A stretch of DNA of 64,000 bases from Pseudomonas sp. AKS31 (GTDB lineage Bacteria > Pseudomonadota > Gammaproteobacteria > Pseudomonadales > Pseudomonadaceae), in the NCBI RefSeq assembly GCF_023634765.1, contig NZ_JAMLFX010000002.1, forward strand, positions 455,051-519,050, in the 5' to 3' direction. The position numbers and the translations under genes are program-made. How positions within the stretch are numbered: the stretch's first letter is position 1; each line of letters starts with the position of its first letter. Positions 30,954-40,049 of the stretch are shown piece after piece. Below the pieces are notes generated by a model. It worked only from the letters and a program-made list of their open reading frames with translations. It was not told the DNA's origin and did no database searches.

Positions 30954-31443
30954 GTGAATCTCCCGTCTCGTTGATCTGATTCTTGTCTTGAACAAGCGAT
31001 GTCCGTAGCCAAGTCCTGTGGCCGGGCGCAAACGCGCCACGCATCGGTGAGCAAACGCTACCCAACACGCGCAAGCAGAATGGGTGAACGGGCCGTTGCA
31101 AGGATTGCACCAGTCGCTATGGCCCTGTCTTTCAGATGACCTGCCGCCGCGCGCAAAAGTTTCGACTTTTTTTCGGCAATGTGACCGGTCGGTTTTACCC
31201 CGCGAACGTCAGTCTAGGCCAGATCCTAGAGCGGGCCAGAGCAAATGGGTAAATTGTTCGACAATCGGTGGGTAGTCCGCGCCAAGCGTGCTTTTGAGGG
31301 GGAAACGCACCGACGAAGTGCAGGTTTTTTTGTGAGGGGGGGCGAAAACGGTGACTGATCGGTCACGAATTTGTGCTAGCGAGAGATGTGGCTGCACTGT
31401 TGTGGTGCGGGCAGTTTGTTGATGGGCTGACCCCAGACAAAAC
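30954..31443. other. Upstream region of glgA; no gene seen
   Basis: About 490 bp before the glgA start and after the hydroxyacid dehydrogenase. No supportable reading frame is present. It should contain the operon promoter. I looked for AlgU-type and RpoS-type elements and found none with proper spacing; a GAAACTTTT..TCTGA pair near 31132-31164 has a spacer that is too long. Confidence 0.5.
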
Positions 31444-31530
31444 CTGTAGGAGCTGCCGAAGGCTGCGATCTTTTGATTTTGCCTTTAAAAGCGAAGATCA
31501 AAAGATCGCAGCCTTCGGCAGCTCCTACAG
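31444..31530. repeat. TGTAGGAGCTGCCG-family inverted repeat
   Basis: Canonical copy: CTGTAGGAGCTGCCGAAGGC at the left and GCCTTCGGCAGCTCCTACAG at the right, with GATCTTTTGA/TCAAAAGATC inside. It begins 6 bp after the stop of the hydroxyacid dehydrogenase gene. Confidence 0.9.
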
Positions 31531-31535
31531 CGGGG

Positions 31536-32489
31536 TTAATTTAACGCACGGATTGGATTACCAGCCGCCCAAGCCTGAATATCCTCGATCATCTGCGAAA
31601 AGAACTGCTCATAATTCTGCCGGCTGACATACCCGACATGTGGGGTCGCCAACACATTGTCCAGTGTGCGAAACGGGTGCATCGCTGGCAGCGGCTCCTG
31701 TTCGAACACATCCAGCGCCGCCCCGCTGATCTGCTGTTTCTGCAACGCCTTGATCAGCGCCGCCTCATCGACAATCGGCCCGCGCGCGGTGTTGACCAGC
31801 AGCGCCGTCGGCTTCATCCAGCCCAGTGCCTGCGCATCGACCAGCCCGCGACTGCGCTCGCTGAGTACCAGATGCACCGACAGCACATCGGCCTGCTCGA
31901 ACAGTGCCTGCTTGCTCACGTACGTCACGCCAGCCTGTTCAGCGCGTTCGGCCGTGAGGTTTTCGCTCCAGGCAATCACTCGCATGCCGAACACCTGAGC
32001 AAACTGCGCGACGCGCTGACCGATACTGCCCAGACCGAGAATCCCGAGGGTCTTGCCGTGCAGATCGCCGCCCAGCCCTTGTTGCCAATGACCGGCGCGA
32101 AGGGTGTTGGCCTCATTCACCAGATTGCGCGTGGCCGCCATGATCAGCGCCCAGGTCAATTCAGGCGCGGCGTGCTTGTAACTGTCGGTGCCGCAGACCT
32201 TGATGCCCAGCCTGGCGGCCGCTTGCATATCCAGCGCCGCGTTGCGCATGCCGCCGGTGACCAGCAATTTCAGGTTGGGCAAGCGCTTGAGCAAGTCTTC
32301 GTCGAAGCGCGTGCGCTCGCGCATCACGCAAATCACTTGATAGCGGCCCAGGCGCTCGGCCAGTGTGGCGTTGTCTGCCGGGTAATCGTGCTCGAACGTC
32401 ACTTCACCCAGACTCTCGAGCACCGACCAGTCGACCACGTCGCGGGCCACGTCCTGCCAGTCATCGATCACTGCAATCTGCACCGCCAT
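31536..32489 (-). CDS. D-2-hydroxyacid dehydrogenase family protein
   Basis: 317 aa, NAD(P)-dependent 2-hydroxyacid dehydrogenase fold. The Rossmann motif LGILGLGSIGQRVAQ is central, and the catalytic triad is visible as Arg in LVNTARGPIVDE, Glu in LDVFEQEPLP and His in VLATPHVGY. The length is usual. The substrate (glyoxylate, hydroxypyruvate, phosphoglycerate or another) cannot be read. It lies 13 nt after the exported hydrolase gene upstream on the same strand, so the two may be co-transcribed. Confidence 0.92.
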   Translation of the reverse strand: MAVQIAVIDDWQDVARDVVDWSVLESLGEVTFEHDYPADNATLAERLGRYQVICVMRERTRFDEDLLKRLPNLKLLVTGGMRNAALDMQAAARLGIKVCGTDSYKHAAPELTWALIMAATRNLVNEANTLRAGHWQQGLGGDLHGKTLGILGLGSIGQRVAQFAQVFGMRVIAWSENLTAERAEQAGVTYVSKQALFEQADVLSVHLVLSERSRGLVDAQALGWMKPTALLVNTARGPIVDEAALIKALQKQQISGAALDVFEQEPLPAMHPFRTLDNVLATPHVGYVSRQNYEQFFSQMIEDIQAWAAGNPIRALN

Positions 32490-32502
32490 CAGCCTTACCT
32501 CA

Positions 32503-33552
32503 TCAACGAACGGGATTGGATGTATTCAGCCAGTCGAGCAGGGCCTTGTGGAACTGCGCCGGCTCTTCCATTTGGGGCGCATGACCCATGCCGGGAAACT
32601 CCACCAGCGTCGACTGCGGGATCAGCTTGGCGACTTGTTTGCCGAGCACGTCGTAGTGGCCGATTTTTGCTTTCACCTCAGGCGATGCGAGGTCCTTGCC
32701 GATCGCCGTGGTGTCGGACGTGCCGATCAACAGCAGGGTCGGCATCTTCAGATCCTTGAACTCGTAGTACACCGGCTGGGTGAAAATCATGTCGTAGATC
32801 AGTGCCGAGTTCCACGCGACCTGAGTCTTGCCCGGGCCTTTGCTCAGCCCGGCGAGCATGTCCACCCAGCGATCGAATTCGGGTTTCCAGCGGCCATCGT
32901 AGTAAGTGGTTCGTTCGTAATCGCGAATGCCCTGGGCGCTGACTTTCAGTTCGCGCTGATACCACTGGTCCACGGTGCGATAGGGCACGCCGAGGGCTTT
33001 CCAGTCCTCCAGACCGATCGGGTTGACCAGCGCCAGTTGCTCGACCTGCTCAGGGAACAGCAAGGCGTAACGGGTGGCGAGCATGCCGCCGGTGGAGTGA
33101 CCGAGCAGCGTGGCTTTTTGAATGCCCAGTGCTTTGAGCAACTGCTGGGTGTTGGTCGCCAGTTGCTGGAAGCTGTACTGATAGTGGTCGGGTTTGCTGG
33201 AGGTGCAGAAACCGATCTGGTCCGGCGCGATCACCCGGTAACCGGATTCGCTCAATGCCTTGATCGAACTGTCCCAGGTTGCGCCGCAAAAATTCTTGCC
33301 GTGCATCAGCACCACGGTGCGGCCATTGGCCTTGCCGTGAGCGGCGACATCCATGTAGCCCATCTGCAGGGATTTGCCCTGGGATTGAAAGGCAAAGTGT
33401 TTAAGCGTGTAAGGGTATTCGAAGCCTTGCAGTTCCGGGCCGTAGGCCGGGCCTTCCGGCGCGGCTTCGCCTGACGTCGCGGCTTGCGCTGACAGGGGCA
33501 GGGCGGCGCAGAGGAGCAGGCCGGGGAGCCAACGGGAAAACATGACAGACAT
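32503..33552 (-). CDS. Exported alpha/beta-hydrolase
   Basis: 349 aa. A signal peptide (FSRWLPGLLLCAALPLSAQA) precedes an alpha/beta-hydrolase domain: oxyanion region VVLMHGKNF, nucleophile Ser in LLGHSTGGMLA, acid region ILLIGTSDTTA-like stretch and catalytic His in FPGMGHAPQM. It should act in the periplasm on an ester or similar bond; the substrate is unknown. The ATG at 33552 has GGAG 9 nt upstream; another ATG three codons in (33543) starts the signal peptide directly. Confidence 0.88.
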   Translation of the reverse strand: MSVMFSRWLPGLLLCAALPLSAQAATSGEAAPEGPAYGPELQGFEYPYTLKHFAFQSQGKSLQMGYMDVAAHGKANGRTVVLMHGKNFCGATWDSSIKALSESGYRVIAPDQIGFCTSSKPDHYQYSFQQLATNTQQLLKALGIQKATLLGHSTGGMLATRYALLFPEQVEQLALVNPIGLEDWKALGVPYRTVDQWYQRELKVSAQGIRDYERTTYYDGRWKPEFDRWVDMLAGLSKGPGKTQVAWNSALIYDMIFTQPVYYEFKDLKMPTLLLIGTSDTTAIGKDLASPEVKAKIGHYDVLGKQVAKLIPQSTLVEFPGMGHAPQMEEPAQFHKALLDWLNTSNPVR

Positions 33553-33639
33553 AAGGTCAAACTCCGTTTGAAATCGGCCGATGCTGGAATGACTGGATTA
33601 CGCCGACGTTAAACACAGGCAATGCCCGCACCCGATCGT

Positions 33640-34077
33640 TCAACCCAGCCAGCCCACCGTCAGCATGGCCAGCACGGCGTAACGCGCACTTTTGGCCAGG
33701 GTGACGATCAACAGAAACCGCCCGAGCGGTTCGCGCATCACGCCGGCAATCAGTGTCAGAGGGTCGCCAATGATTGGCAACCAGCTCAGTAGCAACGACC
33801 AGTGACCATAGCGCTCATAGTGTTTGCGCGCCCTGGCCATGTGCGCGGCGCTGACCGGAAACCAGCGCCGATCCTGAAAGCGCTCGAGGCCACGGCCCAG
33901 CCACCAGTTGACCAGCGAGCCGAGTACGTTGCCCAGCGTCGCCACCGCGAGCAGCCCCCACAGCCAATAACGCTCGCTGACGATCAGACCGACCAGCAAC
34001 GCCTCGGACTGCAGCGGCAACAGGGTTGCCGCGCCGAATGCGGCGAGGAACAGCCCGCCGTATGCCGCGCCGATCAA
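33640..34077 (-). CDS. YqaA/DedA-like small membrane protein
   Basis: 145 aa with four to five hydrophobic segments (AAYGGLFLAAFGAATLLP, LLVGLIVSERYWLWGLLAVATLGNVLGS in part, WSLLLSWLPIIGDPLTLIAG, and a C-terminal VLAMLTVGWLG). GNVLGSLVNWWLGR and WLPIIGDPLT are typical of YqaA, a short relative of the SNARE-associated/DedA family of lipid flippases. It appears to start with TTG at 34077, which overlaps the DUF411 stop (TTGA), implying re-initiation. No strong ribosome site is visible, so the start carries some doubt. Confidence 0.8.
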   Translation of the reverse strand: MIGAAYGGLFLAAFGAATLLPLQSEALLVGLIVSERYWLWGLLAVATLGNVLGSLVNWWLGRGLERFQDRRWFPVSAAHMARARKHYERYGHWSLLLSWLPIIGDPLTLIAGVMREPLGRFLLIVTLAKSARYAVLAMLTVGWLG

Positions 34078-34520
34078 TGGGCCGGGTAATCCGCCACGAC
34101 CACGTCAGCGCCATCCTTCTTCAGGCCGATAACCTGATAAGCATCGCTCATGCCGTCCATTTCCATGCCCGGCGACCCCATCGGCATGCCCGGTGCGGCG
34201 ACGCCGAGCAGATCGTCACGCTTGCTCAGGGCCAACACCTGATCCGCCGGCACATGGCCTTCGACGAATTTGCCGTTGATGATCGCGGTATGGCACGAGG
34301 CCAGACGCGGTGGTACGCCATGTTGCTGCTTGAAGCTGCTCATATCGCTTTCGACGTGATCTTCGACTTTGAAGCCGTTGGCTTCGAGGTGGCTGATCCA
34401 TTTCTTGCAGCAGCCGCAATTGGCGTCGCGGTGGACTTCGATCGGGATCAGATCGGCGGCCTGGGCCAGGGAGGAGATGAACAGGACGCTCAGGGCGGCC
34501 AGACGCAGATAGGTTCGCAT
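34074..34520 (-). CDS. DUF411 periplasmic metal-binding protein
   Basis: 148 aa. Signal peptide MRTYLRLAALSVLFISSLAQA, then the DUF411 core with HRDANCGCCKKWISHLEANGF (quoted in part: DANCGCCKKW), a CxCC thioredoxin-like metal motif, and a Met-rich loop (AAPGMPMGSPGMEMDGM). DUF411 proteins are repeatedly found with copper-handling genes, and the methionines fit Cu(I) binding; this remains inference. The start at 34520 gives the signal peptide. The gene is coupled to the YqaA-like gene, and two palindromes about 150 bp upstream may be operators. Confidence 0.88.
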   Translation of the reverse strand: MRTYLRLAALSVLFISSLAQAADLIPIEVHRDANCGCCKKWISHLEANGFKVEDHVESDMSSFKQQHGVPPRLASCHTAIINGKFVEGHVPADQVLALSKRDDLLGVAAPGMPMGSPGMEMDGMSDAYQVIGLKKDGADVVVADYPAH

Positions 34521-34666
34521 AACGGATTCTCGGCTCGGGTGACGATCGGAAAGCAGGCATTTTGACCGGTTTTTCCCGCCGGGCATCAACGCAATGTTTC
34601 CAGTTGTTGCAAGGCGGACGGGCAGGATGATCGTAGATCAACGCTGACAGGTTGCTGAGCGCGAGA

Positions 34667-34693
34667 TGACAATGTTGTCAGCCTACAATTGTA
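34667..34693. promoter_or_regulatory. Two adjacent palindromes upstream of DUF411
   Basis: TGACAATGTTGTCA (34667-34680; 6-bp arms, 2-bp centre) is followed 3 bp later by TACAATTGTA (34684-34693; perfect 10-bp palindrome). They lie between a REP element and the DUF411 gene, with no gene start on the other side. A regulator binding site is likely; the regulator is unknown. Confidence 0.4.
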
Positions 34694-34709
34694 TGAACCC
34701 CGTCGCCCC

Positions 34710-34797
34710 CTGTGGGAGCGGGCTTGCCCGCGATGGCGGCAGGTCAGTCAATGAGGTTGTGTCTGACCGGGCCCCATCGCTGGCAAGCCACACAGGG
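34710..34797. repeat. REP pair with truncated right arm
   Basis: Left arm CTGTGGGAGCGGGCTTGCCC; the right arm CATCGCTGGCAAGCCACACAGG lacks the GCTCCC part found in other copies, so it is a deletion variant. It lies just after the stop of the chemoreceptor gene. Confidence 0.8.
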
Positions 34798-34828
34798 GTT
34801 ATGTGACAGGCAGAAATCTCTGCTGGGA

Positions 34829-36820
34829 TCAGCGTACTTTGAAACGTCCCATGATCGCGCTCACCCGGCTGTTGGCTTCAAGCAATTGATGGGTATTCAG
34901 TTCGCTGGCTTTGCCGCTCTGCACCAGCTCATCAACCATGTGGCGGATCTGCACCATGCTGCGGTTGATCTCCTCGGTCACCGCGCTTTGCTGCTCGGCA
35001 GCGGTGGCGATCTGCGTGCTGAGGCTGTTGATGTGGCTGACCGAACCGGCCATTTCATCCAGACCGGAGTTGACCCGTGCGGTGGCGTCGGCGGCGGACT
35101 GGCAACTGGCCTGGGTGTTTTCCATGGCGCTGACCGACGAACTCACACCTTGAGTCAAACGCGTCAACATCTCGTTGATTTCCGAGGTGCTGGCCTGGGT
35201 GCGCGCGGCGAGGGCGCGGACTTCATCGGCGACCACGGCGAAACCGCGGCCCTGTTCACCGGCGCGTGCCGCTTCGATGGCCGCGTTGAGCGCCAACAGG
35301 TTGGTCTGCCCGGCAATCGCGCCGATCACCCCGAGAATTTCGGTGATGCGCTGGGCGTCCTGCTGCATGTTTTCGACTTTGTGTGTGGCGCTGGCCACTT
35401 CATCGATCAGCGCCACGACACTGTTGGTCGCTTCACCCACCACCACGCGGGAACGGTCGGCGTTTTCGTTGGCGCGTTGGGTAAACGCGGCGGTTTCGGC
35501 GGCATTCTGCGCAACGCTTTCTGCCGTCGAACTCATCTCGGTGATGGCGGTAACGGTCTGATCGGTTTCCGAGGCGTGACGCAGCAGGATCTGGCTGGTG
35601 TGCGCCGAAGTGCGTTGCAGGTTGTCGAGGCTGGACGCCATGGCTCCGGTGGCCTGGGTGACTTCGCCGATCATGTTCTGCAGGTAGGCAATGAAGGTGT
35701 TGACCGAGTGGCCGATGGCGCCGAGTTCGTCTTCGGCGCGAATAGTGATGCGCCGGGTCAGATCGGCATCGCCACTGGACAGCAAATCGATGTCGGCCTT
35801 CAACGCTTTCATGCGTTGCACCAACTGGCGAATCGCGTAGACCTGCAACAAAACCAGCAGGATCACCAGCGGAATCTGCAACAGGCTCAGGGTGCTGAGG
35901 ACGTCATCACGCTGGGCGGTGAGCATTTTCGTCGGCAGGGCGGTGGCGAGGAACCACGGCGTGCCTTCGATAGGACGCATGAAGAACGTGCTGGCTTCAC
36001 CGTTGTTATCGAATTCGATGCGCTGCGCCTGATCGCGATTTTGCAGCCCGGCTTTGACCTGGCTGGCGAAGGTCGATGTGCCGGCCAGTTCGCTGATGTT
36101 CTTCAGCACGATCGGGCCACTGATGCGCGAGCTGTTGCTGATGATCTTGCCGTCGGCTTCGACGATCAGCATCTCGGCGTTAAGGTCTTTTTCCTTGCGC
36201 GCGACCAGATCGTTGAAGAAGCCAAGTGTGACGTCGATGGTCGACACGCCCCAGGCACTGCCGTTTTTCTGGATGGCCATGGCGCAGTTGGTGCGCGGCT
36301 CGGCGCTGGCGTCATCTTTGTACGCCGCCGCCCAGGCGCATTGACCGCGTGGTGTGGTCATGCCGCCCTTGTACCAGCTCTGGTCGTAATAGTTGGGGGC
36401 TGCGTCGCTGTTCCAGAACGTGTTCACGGCCAGTTTTCCCGACGCATCGCGGTGCCAGAACGTACTGAATTTGTTGCGCCCGGCTTCACGTTGCCCTGGC
36501 AGAGGCCAGATCCCGCCGCCGAATACTTTCAGCTCGCCGTACTGATCGACCAAACCTGGCAACACCGTGTCGATGGCGGCGCTGTCGAGCAACGGGATGG
36601 TCTGGGTGATGCTGCGCTGTTGCGCCTGCACTTTGTTCAACTCGCCCTGAATCTGCTCGGCCACTTCGGCGATGCGGTTGAGCACGACCTGTTCTTCGGT
36701 GTGACGCAGCTTGGGGGCGACCAATTGGCTTATGCCAACCACGGTCAGCACTGACAACAGCAGGATGAACAGAACCAGAAACAGCGTGTAGCGAGCCTGA
36801 ATAGTGCGGAATGCGGGCAT
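34829..36820 (-). CDS. Methyl-accepting chemotaxis protein with dCache-type sensor
   Basis: 663 aa. TM1 at about residues 12-33 ([18 protein letters not shown]), a ~270-residue periplasmic dCache-like domain ([20 protein letters not shown]), TM2 near 310-330 ([17 protein letters not shown]), a HAMP domain, and the cytoplasmic signalling hairpin [19 protein letters not shown]. No C-terminal pentapeptide for CheR docking is visible. The usual amine/amino-acid dCache signature is not clearly present, so the ligand is unknown. It stands alone on the - strand. Confidence 0.93.
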   Translation of the reverse strand: MPAFRTIQARYTLFLVLFILLLSVLTVVGISQLVAPKLRHTEEQVVLNRIAEVAEQIQGELNKVQAQQRSITQTIPLLDSAAIDTVLPGLVDQYGELKVFGGGIWPLPGQREAGRNKFSTFWHRDASGKLAVNTFWNSDAAPNYYDQSWYKGGMTTPRGQCAWAAAYKDDASAEPRTNCAMAIQKNGSAWGVSTIDVTLGFFNDLVARKEKDLNAEMLIVEADGKIISNSSRISGPIVLKNISELAGTSTFASQVKAGLQNRDQAQRIEFDNNGEASTFFMRPIEGTPWFLATALPTKMLTAQRDDVLSTLSLLQIPLVILLVLLQVYAIRQLVQRMKALKADIDLLSSGDADLTRRITIRAEDELGAIGHSVNTFIAYLQNMIGEVTQATGAMASSLDNLQRTSAHTSQILLRHASETDQTVTAITEMSSTAESVAQNAAETAAFTQRANENADRSRVVVGEATNSVVALIDEVASATHKVENMQQDAQRITEILGVIGAIAGQTNLLALNAAIEAARAGEQGRGFAVVADEVRALAARTQASTSEINEMLTRLTQGVSSSVSAMENTQASCQSAADATARVNSGLDEMAGSVSHINSLSTQIATAAEQQSAVTEEINRSMVQIRHMVDELVQSGKASELNTHQLLEANSRVSAIMGRFKVR

Positions 36821-37201
36821 GGAGACCGGTCCTTGAGCAGCGTTTCTTATTAGGGGCAGGGTAAAAAAGTGCGGGTGTCGACAGCGTATCGTCGGCGCAG
36901 CAGGAAGCTTTAGGTACGCACGTGCTGAAAAGCAGTGATGCCGACGACTGGCCAGTATCGAGATCGATACACAAGCGCTGATCAGCGCACGCCAATAACT
37001 GAAAAAGCGATTTTCATGACGTTGTCATGACAGCTTTGGCGCAGATTCTGCGGGCCATGGAGCTTTTGTATCGAGAATGTACGAGAATTGTAAAAATGTG
37101 CAGAAAGAGGTTGGTGCCATCAGTTCGCCCGCCGATACTCGCGCCCATTAATGCCGTTCAACACGGATATTTTTTATGTTCATTTCACAGGGAGTCTTCT
37201 C
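36821..37201. other. Divergent promoter region with a 17-bp palindrome
   Basis: About 380 bp between the chemoreceptor (-) and the orphan 175-aa gene (+). No gene is seen. TCATGACGTTGTCATGA at 37014-37030 has 7-bp inverted arms and could be an operator. The rest is unremarkable. Confidence 0.45.
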
Positions 37202-37729
37202 ATGACGATCGGTATTGTCGGCGGCTGGGAGAGCAAAGCAGGGGTTATGGTTCGTAACACCGGCGCGAAAAAACAAGTGGCCCAGAGCGTCAAGGTGCAG
37301 CAGATGCTCACTTTGGTCGGTACCAATCCCACCGCGCTGAATACCGCTGAAATGGACAAGCAGGGCATGCGCAAGGCGATCAAGGGCTTTGATCCTGCGA
37401 ATGTTTCGGTAAAACAATTGGGCAATCTGAGCGAGATGCTGCGTAGCCGCGGTCTGATCTCCGAGATCACGTCCCTTACGTTGAAGAACGCCGGGGACAA
37501 GTTCGACCGTTTTGGCGTGGTCAAGGATATCGATGCCAAGTTCAACGCCCTGGAGTATTTCGCGACCCAACTGGATTCCATCCAGAACAATGGTCTCAAT
37601 GGCAATGCCTATGGCAAGAGCCTGATTCCTGAGTTCAAGAAGGCGATCTATGTGCTGCAGAACCTCAAGACCTACGGTGAAGGCAACGCGCCGAAACCGG
37701 TCGACGAGGGCGTCAAAGCCAAGGCGTAA
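37202..37729 (+). CDS. Conserved-looking protein of unknown function, 175 aa
   Basis: I do not recognise this protein. It starts MTIGIVGGWESKAGVMVRNTGAK (read in parts) with GGGAG 7 nt upstream, has no signal peptide or membrane helix, and is predicted helical and basic, with a Lys/Pro-rich C terminus. A regular pattern of Leu/Met in the middle (QLGNLSEMLRSRGLI) suggests helical bundles. Codon use looks normal for the window. It is monocistronic, divergent from the chemoreceptor, and followed by a terminator-like hairpin. The Gly-start and absence of Cys would fit a secreted or effector-type protein, but nothing shows this. Confidence 0.75.
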   Translation: MTIGIVGGWESKAGVMVRNTGAKKQVAQSVKVQQMLTLVGTNPTALNTAEMDKQGMRKAIKGFDPANVSVKQLGNLSEMLRSRGLISEITSLTLKNAGDKFDRFGVVKDIDAKFNALEYFATQLDSIQNNGLNGNAYGKSLIPEFKKAIYVLQNLKTYGEGNAPKPVDEGVKAKA

Positions 37730-37742
37730 GCCTCGGTCGTAT

Positions 37743-37767
37743 AGCCCGCTCAAGGCGTGAGCGGGCT
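37743..37767. terminator. Hairpin between convergent genes
   Basis: A 10-bp stem AGCCCGCTCA / TGAGCGGGCT with a 5-nt loop (AGGCG) lies midway between the stop of the 175-aa gene and the stop of the GNAT gene. It has no T tract in either direction, so it may act as an RNA-stabilising 3' end more than as an intrinsic terminator. Confidence 0.5.
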
Positions 37768-37788
37768 GGTCGTGGTGTCGGCTTTGGT

Positions 37789-38718
37789 TCAGGAATGTGC
37801 TGACGTCTGACGGGCAATTTGCTGTTGTGCCTGATCATGCAGGCGCTGGATGTGCGGGCAGCGCAGCTCCAGCGTACGAGGCTGATAGCCGCGATGAAAC
37901 AGCGCCAGCCACCCCTTGCTGCGATCATCCGGGGTGATCCCGGTGAACACGAAACCCATCGCCGACAGGCTGTCCACGGCCTCGGCAAAACCGCTTGCCA
38001 GCCTGAGCCGGATCGAGACCATCCAGTGCCGTGGCAGTTCTCGTAGCTGTTTAAGCAAACGGCTATCAACTTGTTTCAGCATTACGTCATAACGCCCGGA
38101 ACATTGTTCGACACGCAGGGGCGGACCCACCCAGGGCGCGTCCTTTTCTTGCGTTCCGTATACGCTGCACAAATGCTCCATGAAGTCGCGACAGCTGTCT
38201 GGCCATGGCAGCGCCGGGAGTGGGCGGCAATAACCATCGATTGGCGTGTAGCCGATGACGATGGACTCCGGCAATGATTCACCAAACGGCGAGGGCACAT
38301 AGTCGAGCATCAGTCCCGTGCTGCAGAAACCCAGTCGGTCGGCCATGCGTTGTGTGTAGGCATGCTGCGTCACTTGTTTGATCGTCACGCCATGGCAACC
38401 CAGCGCCTGTGCATGGATCAGCAGGCGAATGCCCAATTGCGTGGCGATGTTCTGCCCGCGAGTCGACGGGTGTACCACGCTCAATGCCAGTTCCGCCGTG
38501 TGCGATCCCGGATTCCTGCACAATGTCGCGTGGCCGAGGATTTTCTTGCCGGATTCCGCGACCAGCGAATGCCAGCGACCGTCGCCATGGTTCTGGTTGA
38601 TCATCAACGGCAAATACACGTGCGGCTGCACGTAGTGGTCTCCATAGATTTGCCGAAACAGGCGGCTGACGGCCCTGGCGTCACAAGGGCGATAACTGCG
38701 CAGCGTCACCTTGTCCAT
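37789..38718 (-). CDS. GNAT-family acetyltransferase, last gene of the Lux-like operon
   Basis: 309 aa. Residues 1-160 form a GNAT domain: VTLRSYRPCDARAVSRLF, then the beta4 and acetyl-CoA loop ELALSVVHPSTRGQNIATQL and MADRLGFCSTG. A C-terminal half of about 130 residues has a second domain (SIRLRLASGFAEAVDSLSAMGFVFTG) that looks like a degenerate GNAT repeat. The start overlaps the end of the upstream ligase gene by 13 bp, with GGAG 8 nt upstream, so it is coupled. In context it may acylate an amine that is the product or a precursor of the ligase/reductase genes. Confidence 0.88.
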   Translation of the reverse strand: MDKVTLRSYRPCDARAVSRLFRQIYGDHYVQPHVYLPLMINQNHGDGRWHSLVAESGKKILGHATLCRNPGSHTAELALSVVHPSTRGQNIATQLGIRLLIHAQALGCHGVTIKQVTQHAYTQRMADRLGFCSTGLMLDYVPSPFGESLPESIVIGYTPIDGYCRPLPALPWPDSCRDFMEHLCSVYGTQEKDAPWVGPPLRVEQCSGRYDVMLKQVDSRLLKQLRELPRHWMVSIRLRLASGFAEAVDSLSAMGFVFTGITPDDRSKGWLALFHRGYQPRTLELRCPHIQRLHDQAQQQIARQTSAHS

Positions 38719-40007
38719 GGACGTTGCTCCGCATGCGGGGGGACGTAGCTACGCTGGTCGACGACGCGTTGGTGTTTGCCGGAGCGCGGATGGCGAGTGA
38801 GTTCGTCGGGTGCGCAATCGGCGACCTGCAGTTCAAGTTGCTCATCAATGCAGAGTTGCGCGATCAGCGGGTACTGCTCGACCAGTGCCCGGTGCAGGGT
38901 TGCGTTGGTCTGGGCGGTTTCAGGACTGAGCACATCCGGAACCCATTTCAGGCACAAGATATCGACGCTGGCCGGTTGGCTGATGATCAGTTGCCAGTCG
39001 TCGCGGGCGGTGATGCGCTGAACGATTCCGGCAATGTCTTCGATCAACAGGGTCAGGCTGCTCACCCGCACCCGCTGACTGCTGGCGCTGCGGCCCAGCA
39101 AGGCGAACTTGCGCATCGCCGCGCCGGCCGGTTCGCGCCAGCAAGCGAGGTCACCCACGGGGTAGCGAATCAGCGGCATCAGCCGGCGGGTGAGGTTGGT
39201 GATCAGCAGTCGTCCGGTTCGGTCGCACTCTTCGATCACTTCACCGGTGTGTTCATCGACGATTTCCAGCACGCTGTGGCTGGCCAGCATCCGGTGCTCG
39301 CCGAGGGCGCAATCGCGGCTCGTGGCGCCGATGAAGCCGGCGTCGACACTCGCGTAGCCGATGGAGGCAATCCGCGCATTGGGGAACACCCGGCGCAACG
39401 CCTGCAATTGTCCGGTGAACAGGCTTTCTCCGCCGTAAAGGATTGTCTCGACTTCACCCAGGGTTCGCGCCTGACGCTCCAGCACGCCGGCGAATGTCAG
39501 CAATTGTGCGGGTACGCCGGCCAGCACATTGATCCGGTGTTGGCGGATCGAGTCGGCCAGCACCGCAGGGTCGACGTCACCGGTAAACGGATATTCGGTA
39601 ACACCCGCTGTTTCGTGCGCCAATGCGTCGTGGATAAAAACGAAACTGGCGTACAGATCGCCGACAAAAAACAGATTCGCCACCCGATCGCCGGGACTGA
39701 GTTGCCCAGCGAGATGGCCGCCGAAGTCCCGCACAAGTGTCTGCCACTCTTCGCGGGTAAATACTGATAGTTTACCGGCGCTGGTTGTTCCGCCGGTCTT
39801 GAATACCAAGGCGCGTTCGACCGTTGAAGTCAATACTGGCCATTGTTCGAAGTTGTCGCTACTTGCCCAGTATTGTTGTGGATCGATCACCGGAAGTTCA
39901 TCCAAAGTGCTTGTCTGCGGTGTAACTTTTTGCAAATGTCTGGCGTAATACTTTGAATGTTCGCGGGCAAAAGCAAACAACTTGTTCAGTTCAGGTATTG
40001 GATTCAT
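38706..40007 (-). CDS. Adenylate-forming (PaaK/CoF-synthetase-like) ligase
   Basis: 433 aa. The ATP-binding loop is KTGGTTSAGK (about residues 70-79); further motifs are IGYASVDAGFIG, TGRLLITNLTRRLMPLIRYPVGD (in part: LIRYPVGDLACW) and GRSASSQRVR. These match the PaaK branch of the ANL superfamily, in shortened form, with the small C-terminal domain diverged. It should activate a carboxylate as an acyl-adenylate. The start at 40007 is chosen for AAGAGAA 5 nt upstream; an ATG 27 nt earlier lacks a ribosome site. It follows the LuxC-like fusion by 42 nt. Its ADP-site motif is KTGGTTSAG instead of the SSGTSG type, so substrate or activity may differ. Confidence 0.82.
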   Translation of the reverse strand: MNPIPELNKLFAFAREHSKYYARHLQKVTPQTSTLDELPVIDPQQYWASSDNFEQWPVLTSTVERALVFKTGGTTSAGKLSVFTREEWQTLVRDFGGHLAGQLSPGDRVANLFFVGDLYASFVFIHDALAHETAGVTEYPFTGDVDPAVLADSIRQHRINVLAGVPAQLLTFAGVLERQARTLGEVETILYGGESLFTGQLQALRRVFPNARIASIGYASVDAGFIGATSRDCALGEHRMLASHSVLEIVDEHTGEVIEECDRTGRLLITNLTRRLMPLIRYPVGDLACWREPAGAAMRKFALLGRSASSQRVRVSSLTLLIEDIAGIVQRITARDDWQLIISQPASVDILCLKWVPDVLSPETAQTNATLHRALVEQYPLIAQLCIDEQLELQVADCAPDELTRHPRSGKHQRVVDQRSYVPPHAEQRPWTR

Positions 40008-40049
40008 GGTGTTCTCTTTAATTATTCGGGCCATCGCCGCCGATTGCTG

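Noticed and set aside
31132..31164. AlgU-like promoter before glgA (GAAACTTTT and TCTGA)
   Set aside because: The -35 is not GAACTT and the spacing is 20 bp, too long for AlgU.
30954..31443. Small gene upstream of glgA
   Set aside because: No frame with a start, ribosome site and plausible composition is present on either strand.
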